Below are positions 34,189 to 43,704 of a stretch of 64,000 nucleotides of DNA, piece after piece (within the stretch, counting starts at the first letter, position 1; each line of letters opens with the position of its first letter). Under the pieces are notes generated by a model that worked only from the letters and a program-made list of their open reading frames with translations, was not told the DNA's origin and did not search any database. The stretch is from assembly GCA_900696525.1 (NCBI GenBank), contig CAADGL010000012.1:496001-560000 (forward strand). Reading direction: 5' to 3'. Origin of the DNA: an uncultured Planctomycetota bacterium. GTDB taxonomy: Bacteria; Planctomycetota; Phycisphaerae; UBA1845; Fen-1342. Position numbers and translations under genes: made by a program.

Positions 34189-35628
34189 ATGGCTCGTATT
34201 AACACCAACGTCCCCGCTATCGTCGCGCAGCGGCACCTCAGCAACGCCTCGCGCGATCTCAACTCCACCATCGCCCGGCTCAGCAGCGGCGTCCGCATCA
34301 CCCGCGGCGCCGACGACCCCGCCGGCCTGATCGCCTCCGAGCGCCTCCGCTCGGAGATCAGCGCCGTCAACCAGGCGATCCAGAACACCCAGCGCGCCAG
34401 CAACATCATCGCCACCACCGAGGGCGCGCTCGACGAGGTCGCAAACCTCCTCAACGACATTCAGGAACTCATCATCGAGGCCGCCAACACCGGCGCCCTT
34501 TCCGAGGACGAGATCCGGGCCAACCAGCTCCAGATCGACTCCGCCATCGCCAGCATCACCCGGATCTCAAACAGCACCACCTTCGCCGGGCGCCAACTGC
34601 TCAACGGCTCGCTCGACTACGTCACCAGCGGTGTCAACAACGCCATCGTCCAGCAGCTCGAAATCCACGGCGCGCAGTTCGGCACCCAGCCCTTCCTGCC
34701 TGTCAACGTCGACGTCATGCAGTCCGCCCAGCCGGGCATGCTTTTCTTCACCGACGCCGCCACCGGCGCCGACACCGTCACCGTCGAGATCGCGGGCAAC
34801 ACCGGCGTCACGACGCTCAACTTCGTCTCCGGCACGCCCGCCGCCGACGTGCTCGCTGCCATCAACCTGGTGCGCGACGCCACCGGCGTATCCGCCAGCT
34901 TCATCAACCCCGCCAACCCCAGCTCGGGCGTCATGATCCGCAGCCTCGGGCTCGGAAGCCGACAGTTCGTCAAGGTCAACGTGCTCTCGGGCACCGGCTT
35001 TACGACCTACTCCAGCATCGGCGGTCCGGCCGATTCCGACGACGACGGCCGCGACGCGGTGGCGCTCATCAATGGGGCCGCGGTCATCGCCGACGGCAAC
35101 CGCCTGGCGGTGCGAAACCTCGTGCTCGACCTCGAGCTGACGCTGGCCAACACGTTCGGCGAGGGCACGACCTCGTTCGCCATCACCAAGGGCGGCGCGA
35201 TGTTCCAGGTCGGACCGGAGGTCAACAGCAACCTTCAGGTCAACATCGGCATGCGCTCCGTCGCCGCCACGCGGCTCGGCAGCTTCGCGGCCGGCGGCTT
35301 CATGTCGCAGATCGGCTCCGAGGGCGAGTTCTCGCTGCTGAAGGGCAATGCCAGCCAGGCGCAGAACATCGTCAAGGAGGCGATCCGCCAGGTCTCGGTG
35401 CTGCGCGGCCGGCTCGGCGCGTTCGAGAAGAACACGCTCGACACCAACGTCAGCCAGCTCACGATCACCATGGAGAACCTGTCGGCCGCCGAATCCGCCA
35501 TTCGCGACGCCGACTTCGCCTACGAGACCTCGCAGCTCTCGCGCAATCAGATCCTGGTGAACTCCAGCACCGCGGTCCTCGCCCTGGCGCAGCAGACGCC
35601 CCAGAGCGTCCTGCGCCTGCTCGGATAA
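34189..35628 (+). CDS. fliC: flagellin FliC
   Basis: Filament subunit of 479 residues. The N-terminal D0/D1 has MARINTNVPAIVAQRHLSN, LSSGVRITRGADDPAGLIASE and SNIIATTEGALDEVANLLN, and the C-terminal half has VNLRVFEKN-type segments (LGAFEKNTLDTNVSQLTITMENLSAAESAIRDADFA) and ends LALAQQTPQSVLRLLG. The central 190 to 360 residues form the variable surface domain with beta-rich sequence. Glycine-asparagine content is moderate, and there are no cysteines. Translation is probably controlled by CsrA at the leader. Confidence 0.96.
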   Translation: MARINTNVPAIVAQRHLSNASRDLNSTIARLSSGVRITRGADDPAGLIASERLRSEISAVNQAIQNTQRASNIIATTEGALDEVANLLNDIQELIIEAANTGALSEDEIRANQLQIDSAIASITRISNSTTFAGRQLLNGSLDYVTSGVNNAIVQQLEIHGAQFGTQPFLPVNVDVMQSAQPGMLFFTDAATGADTVTVEIAGNTGVTTLNFVSGTPAADVLAAINLVRDATGVSASFINPANPSSGVMIRSLGLGSRQFVKVNVLSGTGFTTYSSIGGPADSDDDGRDAVALINGAAVIADGNRLAVRNLVLDLELTLANTFGEGTTSFAITKGGAMFQVGPEVNSNLQVNIGMRSVAATRLGSFAAGGFMSQIGSEGEFSLLKGNASQAQNIVKEAIRQVSVLRGRLGAFEKNTLDTNVSQLTITMENLSAAESAIRDADFAYETSQLSRNQILVNSSTAVLALAQQTPQSVLRLLG

Positions 35629-35677
35629 GACGCGGAAGGGCACGCCCGACTGCGTGCTCCACCTTCGGTCAACAGCG

Positions 35678-35708
35678 GAGCCGGGCTGTCCCTCAGCCCG
35701 GCTCTTTC
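35678..35708 (+). terminator. strong hairpin terminator after fliC
   Basis: GAGCCGGGCTG (35678-35688), loop TCCCT, CAGCCCGGCTC (35694-35704): an 11-base perfect stem followed by TTTCGCT. The distance from the fliC stop is 50 bases. The same GCCGGGCTG core recurs at 58381 and 58472, where it forms a long-range pair, so it may be a repeat family. Confidence 0.7.
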
Positions 35709-35821
35709 GCTCCCTCGTCCGGACCGCTCGGCCTTCGCGCCGCAGCCGAGCCGGGCTGGTCCCGGCCCGGCGACGCCCGGCTGACCCGCGCCGGCCATCA
35801 TCGCGTGCCGCGGCCCGGCGG

Positions 35822-35850
35822 TGGACAGGCGCGGCGCCGGCCACGATAAT
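35822..35850 (+). promoter_or_regulatory. promoter of tRNA-Arg
   Basis: TGGACA (35822-35827), a 17-base spacer and GATAAT (35845-35850): one mismatch in each hexamer. Transcription would start near 35857, about 70 bases before the tRNA. Confidence 0.65.
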
Positions 35851-35925
35851 GACATTGAGGCGTCGCATACGGAGCCGCAGCGCAGAGCCTTGGCATGCAG
35901 GGCGCCGTGTGCCGGCGCTGCGCGT

Positions 35926-35999
35926 GCGCCCGTAGCTCAATTGGATAGAGTGGCAGGCTTCGAACCTGTAGGTTGGGGGTTCGAGTCCCTCCGGGCGCG
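35926..35999 (+). tRNA. tRNA-Arg (anticodon UCG)
   Basis: A 74-base cloverleaf. The acceptor arm GCGCCCG (35926-35932) pairs with CGGGCGC (35992-35998), with discriminator G at 35999. The D arm is GCTC/GAGT with loop AATTGGATA; the anticodon loop CTTCGAA gives UCG, read on CGA codons. The T arm holds GGGGG-TTCGAGT-CCCTC. The CCA end is not encoded (GATG follows). The UCG anticodon with an unmodified U34 would decode CGA and wobble codons. Confidence 0.95.
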
Positions 36000-36075
36000 A
36001 TGCCGGGCCGTGGGTGACGGGGACCGCAGGCGTCCGGCCCACGGCCTTCGTTGTCGCCGCGAGGCGGTCCGAGCG

Positions 36076-36594
36076 ATGCGCTGGCTCGTGTTCGGTTTGA
36101 CGCTGATCGGCGTGCTGGTGATACAGACCAGCGTGCTGCCCGTGCTCGCGCTCGATGGACTCGACCTGTTCCTCGTCCTGGCGATCGTGTGGTCGCTCAG
36201 TGCGCCGGTTCACGACGCCCGCCTGGCCGCCTGGACGGCCGGACTGGCGCAGGACCTCGCCTCCTCCGGACCGCTCGGCGTGTTTGCCTTCGCGCTCGGC
36301 CTGGCGGGCCTGATCGTCACCATCCTGCGAAGCGCGGTCAACGTCTATGCCTGGTGGGGCCGTCTGCTCGTCGCCTTCATCGCCGCCTGGCCCGCCGCGC
36401 TGATCGCCGCCGCCCACGCGCGCTACTGGGAGGGCCGCGGGTCGGAGCCGCTGTGGATGCTGCCCGGCAACGCCGCCGGCGCGGCGCTGCTCGCCGCGCT
36501 GCTCACCACGCTGGTGACTACGCTGCCCAATCTGCTCACTCAACGCGCCGAGCGCGTCACGCGCGGACGGACGCTCCAAGGACGCCGGGCTTGA
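36076..36594 (+). CDS. mreD: rod shape-determining protein MreD-like
   Basis: A 172-residue membrane protein with about five helices. The first 60 residues (LVIQTSVLPVLALDGLDLFLVLAIVWSL) match MreD, which with MreB and MreC directs wall synthesis. It includes LAQDLASSGPLGVFAFALGLAGL, also typical of the family. No mreB or mreC is next to it, and a tRNA lies directly upstream, so the assignment is from sequence pattern alone. The start is ATG at 36076, and its TGA overlaps the TTG of the next gene by 4 bases. Confidence 0.65.
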   Translation: MRWLVFGLTLIGVLVIQTSVLPVLALDGLDLFLVLAIVWSLSAPVHDARLAAWTAGLAQDLASSGPLGVFAFALGLAGLIVTILRSAVNVYAWWGRLLVAFIAAWPAALIAAAHARYWEGRGSEPLWMLPGNAAGAALLAALLTTLVTTLPNLLTQRAERVTRGRTLQGRRA

Positions 36595-37436
36595 TTCTGC
36601 CGCGCCGGTCCATCCTCGTCGGAATTGCCACCCTGCTCATGGCCGCTGGTCTGGCGGGCTGCTCGCTGCCGGCGCGGCTGACCGCGCCCGAGCGTTATGG
36701 GCGGGGCGTGGTCTTCGTTCTGCCGGGCATCGAGGGCCGCAGCGTCTGGAACCGCAACATCGCGCTGGGACTCGACAGCGGCGGCGTCGAAGCCGCGATC
36801 GAGGTGTTCGACTGGACTTCGGGCGTGCCCGGCGGAATGTTGTATAACCTGATGGACCTGGAGCGCAACCGGCGCGTCGCGCGGCAACTGGCCGATCGAA
36901 TCGTCGCCCAGCGCGCCCGCCATCCGAACGCGCCGATCCATCTCGTCGGGCATTCCGGCGGCGGCGGCATGATCCTGCTCACGCTCGAAGCCCTCCCGCC
37001 CGGACGGCAGATCGACTCGGCGGTGCTCCTGGCGGCGGCGGTGTCGCCGGACTACAACCTCGTGAACGCGCTGCGGCGGACGCGATACGGGATCGTCAAT
37101 TTCTATTCCGAGCACGACGCGGGCTTCCTGGTCGTGGGCACGTCGCTGTTCGGGTCGATCGATCGCTACGCGGGGCCGTCGGCCGGTGCCGTCGGATTCC
37201 GCATGCCCGACTATCTCGTGCCCGAGGACCAGGCGCTCTACAAGGACAAACTGCGGCAGGTCGCGTGGGATCCGCGCCTGAAGCAGACGGGCAATCGCGG
37301 CGGGCACTTCGGCTGGACATCGCAGGAGTTCGTGCGCACGTACGTCGCGACGATACTCAAGCGACAGGCGGCAGATTACAAGTGGCGCCGGGTCGATGCG
37401 CCGGCGCCGCCGCCGCGCCGCACTCGCTCGCGGTAG
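36591..37436 (+). CDS. lipoprotein of the alpha/beta hydrolase fold
   Basis: A 281-residue lipoprotein. The TTG start at 36591 overlaps the previous stop (AAGGA 8 bases upstream) and gives a lipoprotein signal peptide with the lipobox LAGC (residues about 22-25). The mature part has the core of the alpha/beta hydrolase fold: GVVFVLPGIEGRS, the nucleophile elbow HLVGHSGGGGMIL (Ser at the centre), an acid in NFYSEHDAGFLV and a possible His in NRGGHFGWTSQEF. The catalytic triad is thus plausible. The substrate is unknown. It sits at the outer or inner membrane face and is translationally coupled to the mreD-like gene. Confidence 0.75.
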   Translation: MILPRRSILVGIATLLMAAGLAGCSLPARLTAPERYGRGVVFVLPGIEGRSVWNRNIALGLDSGGVEAAIEVFDWTSGVPGGMLYNLMDLERNRRVARQLADRIVAQRARHPNAPIHLVGHSGGGGMILLTLEALPPGRQIDSAVLLAAAVSPDYNLVNALRRTRYGIVNFYSEHDAGFLVVGTSLFGSIDRYAGPSAGAVGFRMPDYLVPEDQALYKDKLRQVAWDPRLKQTGNRGGHFGWTSQEFVRTYVATILKRQAADYKWRRVDAPAPPPRRTRSR

Positions 37437-37505
37437 CGCGGGCCTTGGACTCATATCGAGCCGGGTCGATTTGACCCTGGCGCGAGCCGCTCCAACAATC
37501 CGCAG

Positions 37506-39749
<2,244 letters not shown>

Positions 39750-39759
39750 TCTCCCCCAA

Positions 39760-41268
39760 TCAGCGCACGCGCACCCCCCATCCCGGCTGCTCACCCGGGA
39801 CGTAGCCGTCCATCACCAGCCATTCGAACGCCGGCAGCCAGCGCCCGCCGGCCGGCTCGAGCGCCCGGATCCGTCCGACGACTTCGCCGACGTGCCGCAG
39901 GAGAACGTCCAGGCGCGCCCCGTCCACCCGTGATCCGCCCCCCAGGGCCGCTGCTTCGACGAACGGGCGCAGCCGCTCGAGCTGCGCCGCGCCGCGCTCC
40001 AGCGCGGCCACGCACGCCGCGCTTTCCCCGCGGGCGTAGTGTCCGTCGGCCGCCTGCACGTCTCGCACCCACCCGACCGCGCGCCGATGCAGTTCGATCG
40101 GGTAGTGCAGCGGACTGCCCGCGGGCAACGCGCGCTCCGCCGCATCGCACAGACTCAGCACGCGCTCGCCGGCGTCGCCGGGCGCCTCGTCGCGCCACGC
40201 CAGCCACAGCCGAAACGGATTCTGCGAAAAGACCAGGTGACGCCGCAGTTGGCGCCACGTGCCAGGCGCGAGAAAAGCCGCCGCCGCGGGAATCTCGCGG
40301 CCGAGAATCTCAGCGGCGGCGGCGTAGCCTGCGCCGCCCTCCGCGACGATCGCATCGTGCCACGCCGCGCCGCGCCAGCGCCGCGCGACGGCCATGACCA
40401 GCGGCAGGATCGACTCGAAACTCGACAGGCCGGTGAACTCCCACGTGGTCAGGCACAGCCCCGCCGCACCGCACTCGCGAGCCTCGAGGGCATGCTGATC
40501 TGCGTTCTGCTGCGTGAGGCCGAGGAAGCACCAAGCGGAGTCGAACGTGTGCAGAGCCGGACAGCAGACGACGTCGAAGCCCTGCGCCCTCAGGCGGCCT
40601 GTCGTTTCCGCCGGCCCTTGGTCATACTGCCAGTCGAACAGCACGGTTTCGCGCGGGACGCATGCGAGCGCGTCGGGATGTTGCAGCAGCATGTCCGCCC
40701 ACAGGCACGGGCGGCGTCCGCGGGCCAGCACCCAGCGGCACAGGTCGCCGTAGTATTCGCCGTACAGGCCACCGGGCCCGATGCGCGCGACGCGCTGGGC
40801 GCACGCCGGACACTGGCCGAGCTGGCGCGTCTCGTCGCCGCCGAGGTGGACCCACTCGTCATCGAACGCGGCGAGCGCGTCGGCGACGAGCGCGCGGGCG
40901 AAATCGCGGCATTCCGCGCGGCTCGGGCACATCTGGAGCGACAGCAGCGGCTGATCGGGCGGGCCTTCGGCCAGCCACGTCCCGCCCCGTGACCCGATGA
41001 AGCCCTCCATGTGCCCGAGCGTGTTCAGAAACGGAATCAGCCGCACGCCGGCCCGCCGGGCGCTGCGCGCCAGGACGCGTGCGTCTTCGGGCGTCAGGGC
41101 GCCGTCGGCCGCGGCCCATGGCGCCGACGGATACGCGAAGCGATGTTCAAGGTAAAGGCCGAGCGCGTTGTAGCCGGCGGCGGCCGAGCGCTTGAGCCAG
41201 TCTTCCAGCCGTTCGACGCCGGGCGACTGGTCGCGCGCCAGGTCGTACATCCACGCCAGCAGGCTCAC
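39760..41268 (-). CDS. GH20-type glycoside hydrolase (beta-hexosaminidase-like)
   Basis: A 502-residue TIM-barrel protein. The GH20 core motif lies in EWVHLGGDETRQLGQCPAC, which provides the catalytic Asp-Glu pair; LIPFLNTLGHMEGFI is the preceding strand with its conserved His, and CLWADMLLQHPD (Trp, Asp) and DWQYDQG fit substrate contacts. There is no signal peptide, so it probably acts in the cytoplasm on imported or recycled sugars, such as N-acetylhexosaminides. The GTG start at 41268 has GGAG 6 bases upstream. It follows gatB by 14 bases on the same strand. The C-terminal part is helical and not recognised. Confidence 0.75.
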   Translation of the reverse strand: MSLLAWMYDLARDQSPGVERLEDWLKRSAAAGYNALGLYLEHRFAYPSAPWAAADGALTPEDARVLARSARRAGVRLIPFLNTLGHMEGFIGSRGGTWLAEGPPDQPLLSLQMCPSRAECRDFARALVADALAAFDDEWVHLGGDETRQLGQCPACAQRVARIGPGGLYGEYYGDLCRWVLARGRRPCLWADMLLQHPDALACVPRETVLFDWQYDQGPAETTGRLRAQGFDVVCCPALHTFDSAWCFLGLTQQNADQHALEARECGAAGLCLTTWEFTGLSSFESILPLVMAVARRWRGAAWHDAIVAEGGAGYAAAAEILGREIPAAAAFLAPGTWRQLRRHLVFSQNPFRLWLAWRDEAPGDAGERVLSLCDAAERALPAGSPLHYPIELHRRAVGWVRDVQAADGHYARGESAACVAALERGAAQLERLRPFVEAAALGGGSRVDGARLDVLLRHVGEVVGRIRALEPAGGRWLPAFEWLVMDGYVPGEQPGWGVRVR

Positions 41269-41282
41269 GGCTTGCTCCGGCC

Positions 41283-42767
41283 TTACCGTCCGAGTTGTCG
41301 GTCGATGAGCTCCGCCACGATCCGCGGGTCCGCCTTGCCGCCGGAGAGTTTCATCACCTGTCCGGTCAGGAAGCCCCGCGCAGCCTGCATCTTCTTCGGA
41401 TTGCCGCGAGCATCCTCGACGGCCCGGGCGTTGGCAGCCAGCGCCGCGGCGACCCATTCGGCGATCAGGTCTTCGTCGCGGCTCTGAAGCAGGCCCAGGC
41501 GCTCGGCGATCTGCCGCGGGGAGGCCGGCGGGCCGTCGCCGCCGCCCAGGAGCGCCTCGGCGATCTGTCCGGCGGCGGTGGCGTTGATCAGGCCGTCGCG
41601 CTGAAGGCGGGCCAGCTCGCCCATGTGCTCGGCGCTGACGCCCAGGCCGGCGATCGTTGTGCCGCGCTGGTTGGCGTGAGCCGACCAGAAGCTGAGGAAG
41701 TGCTTGCCGAGAATCTGCTTGTCTCCGCCGGCCTCGGCGGCGTGATCGAGCAGGTCGGCGGTGGCGCGGTCGCCGGCGATGGCGGGGGCGTCGCGCGGGC
41801 TGACCTTGTACTCGGCGACGATGCGCTCGCTGCGCGTCAGCGGCAGCTCGGGCATTTCGTCGCGCATGCGGGCGACCCACTCCGGATCGATGCTCAGGGC
41901 CGGGATATCGGGGTCGGTGAAGTAGCGGTAGTCGTGGGCCTCCTCCTTCTCGCGCTGCGGCAGCGTGATTCCGCGCTCGTCGTCCCAGCCGCGGTTGGAC
42001 TTGTTGCCGCTGGCGGCGGTGCGGCCGTCTTCGAGCCATTCCTGCACCTGGCGCTGCACTTCGTATTCGATCGCCGCGTGCAGCGCCCGGAAGGAGTTCA
42101 GGTTCTTGACCTCGACGATCGGCGTGAGGTGCTCGCGGCCGTCGCAAGAGATGCGGACGTTGATGTTGGGCTCGAAGCGCATCTGGCCCATCTGCATGTT
42201 CGCTTCGCTGACGTGCAGGTAGTGCACCAGCCGCTGCAACTGCACCGCAAACTCGCGCGCCTCGTCGGCGCTGCGCAGGTCCGGCTCGGTCACGATCTCC
42301 AGCAGCGGCGTGCCGGCGCGGTTGAGGTCGATCGCGGTTACGCCCGGAGTATCGTGCAGGTTCTTGCCGGCGTCTTCTTCCAGGTGCGCCCGGCGGATGC
42401 GGACCTTGCGAATGACGTGGTCGTGCGGCAGCTCGAAATGACCATCGAGGCACAGCGGCGCGGCGTATTGAGAGATCTGGTAGTTCTTCGGCAAGTCGGG
42501 ATAGTAATAGCTCTTGCGGTCCCAGCGCGTGTGTGTCGCGATACGGCATTGCAGCGCAAGCCCGGTGCGGATGGCATACTCGACGGCCAGGCGATTGATC
42601 ACCGGCAGCGCGCCGGGCAGACCGAGACATACGGCACAGACGCGCGCGTTGGGCTCTGCGCCGAATTCGAGCGGACAGCCGCAGAACATCTTCGTGCGCG
42701 TCGCGAGCTGGACATGCACCTCCAGCCCGATGATCGGCTCGATCCGCAGCCCTTCCGCCGCGCTCAC
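41283..42767 (-). CDS. gatB: aspartyl/glutamyl-tRNA amidotransferase subunit B
   Basis: With GatA and GatC, amidates Glu-tRNA(Gln) or Asp-tRNA(Asn). The 494-residue protein has the start LRIEPIIGLEVHVQLATRTKMFC, CVCLGLPGALPVIN with zinc-site cysteines, YYYPDLPKNYQISQY, the MGQMRFEPNINVRIS, and the C-terminal helical YqeY-like domain ending KADPRIVAELIDRQL. GTG start at 42767 overlaps the stop of the GNAT gene by 4 bases. gatA and gatC are not in this window. Confidence 0.96.
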   Translation of the reverse strand: MSAAEGLRIEPIIGLEVHVQLATRTKMFCGCPLEFGAEPNARVCAVCLGLPGALPVINRLAVEYAIRTGLALQCRIATHTRWDRKSYYYPDLPKNYQISQYAAPLCLDGHFELPHDHVIRKVRIRRAHLEEDAGKNLHDTPGVTAIDLNRAGTPLLEIVTEPDLRSADEAREFAVQLQRLVHYLHVSEANMQMGQMRFEPNINVRISCDGREHLTPIVEVKNLNSFRALHAAIEYEVQRQVQEWLEDGRTAASGNKSNRGWDDERGITLPQREKEEAHDYRYFTDPDIPALSIDPEWVARMRDEMPELPLTRSERIVAEYKVSPRDAPAIAGDRATADLLDHAAEAGGDKQILGKHFLSFWSAHANQRGTTIAGLGVSAEHMGELARLQRDGLINATAAGQIAEALLGGGDGPPASPRQIAERLGLLQSRDEDLIAEWVAAALAANARAVEDARGNPKKMQAARGFLTGQVMKLSGGKADPRIVAELIDRQLGR

Positions 42768-43543
42768 GATTCGGCCTCCGCGTCCGGCCGCGAGAATGAC
42801 ACGATGCGACCGTGCTCCTCCAGGCCGGCTCGCGAGAATACCCGAAGAGCCGCAACGTTCTCTACCGCAACCCGCGCACAAAGCGCCCGCAGCGACCACC
42901 GGCGGGCCGTCGCGATCACGTGCGCCAGCAGCGCCGCCGCCACTCCGCGGCCGCGACGGTCGGCCAGGACGTAGAGGTCGCAGATGCGGCCAATCTCGCC
43001 GACCTGCAGCAGACTGACCATCCCGGCCGGATCGTCGCCGAACAGGGCGACGAACGCGTCGTACTGCGGCTCGTTCAGTCGCTCGAGATGGTGTCGCGCA
43101 AGCTGGTCGGACAGTCTCCCGCCTTCGGCGCTGCGCTGCGCGACGACCGCCGTGTACGCCCTTCGCATCGCCCGACCGCCGAGGACCCGCACCGGGCATT
43201 GCGCCGCCGCCGGCTCCCGCGACAGCCCCAGCGCCGCCGCTTCACGCCGCTCGAAGCCCAGCGGCGACACAAGCGCCTCGACCGGCGCCGGCGACTGAAT
43301 GGCGGCGGGCTCCCAGCGAAGACATCGCAGCCCGCGCTCGGCAAAGTGAGCGTTCACCATTGCGACCGGGTCCGGCGTGTCGGCCAGCACGACCTCGCCG
43401 ACGAAATTGCAGTCCGCCAAGTCGGGGTAGTCGGCGCAGGTGTAGGCGTACCCGCAGTCGATCGTCTGGCGGCTGCTGACCAGTTCGTAGTAGACCTGGT
43501 CCGATCGTCGAACCGCGGACACGACCGGAGAGAGATCGCCCAT
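42764..43543 (-). CDS. GNAT family N-acetyltransferase
   Basis: A 259-residue protein. The C-terminal half (about 140-255) has the acetyl-CoA-binding GNAT core: EIGRICDLYVLADRRGRGVAAALLAHVIATA (the RxxGxG/A motif A) and ENVAALRVFSRAGLEEHGRIVSFSR. The N-terminal 130 residues (DQVYYELVSSRQTIDCGYAYTCADYPDLADCNFVGEV) do not match a family I know and may be a degenerate GNAT domain. Substrate unknown. The ATG at 43543 lies 8 bases from a TATACT hexamer (43557-43552), suggesting a leaderless message. It overlaps gatB by 4 bases. Confidence 0.75.
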   Translation of the reverse strand: MGDLSPVVSAVRRSDQVYYELVSSRQTIDCGYAYTCADYPDLADCNFVGEVVLADTPDPVAMVNAHFAERGLRCLRWEPAAIQSPAPVEALVSPLGFERREAAALGLSREPAAAQCPVRVLGGRAMRRAYTAVVAQRSAEGGRLSDQLARHHLERLNEPQYDAFVALFGDDPAGMVSLLQVGEIGRICDLYVLADRRGRGVAAALLAHVIATARRWSLRALCARVAVENVAALRVFSRAGLEEHGRIVSFSRPDAEAES

Positions 43544-43551
43544 GTGCGTGG

Positions 43552-43557
43552 AGTATA
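43552..43557 (-). promoter_or_regulatory. -10 element of the GNAT-gatB unit, probable leaderless transcript
   Basis: TATACT on the minus strand ends 8 bases before the ATG (43543), and no Shine-Dalgarno sequence is present between. The -35 position has no match. The same layout occurs at bioY. Confidence 0.45.
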
Positions 43558-43704
43558 AGGGGTTGAGGACGCCGCAGTGCGTCCGGCCCGCACCGGGCGG
43601 ACGCTGTCCGCGGCCCGCGAGTTGGCGCAATCGCACTAGATTGAAATCTGAAGCCGCTCTACCATCAGGGAGCCGCCGCCCGACCACCGGGAGAACTCAA
43701 CGCG

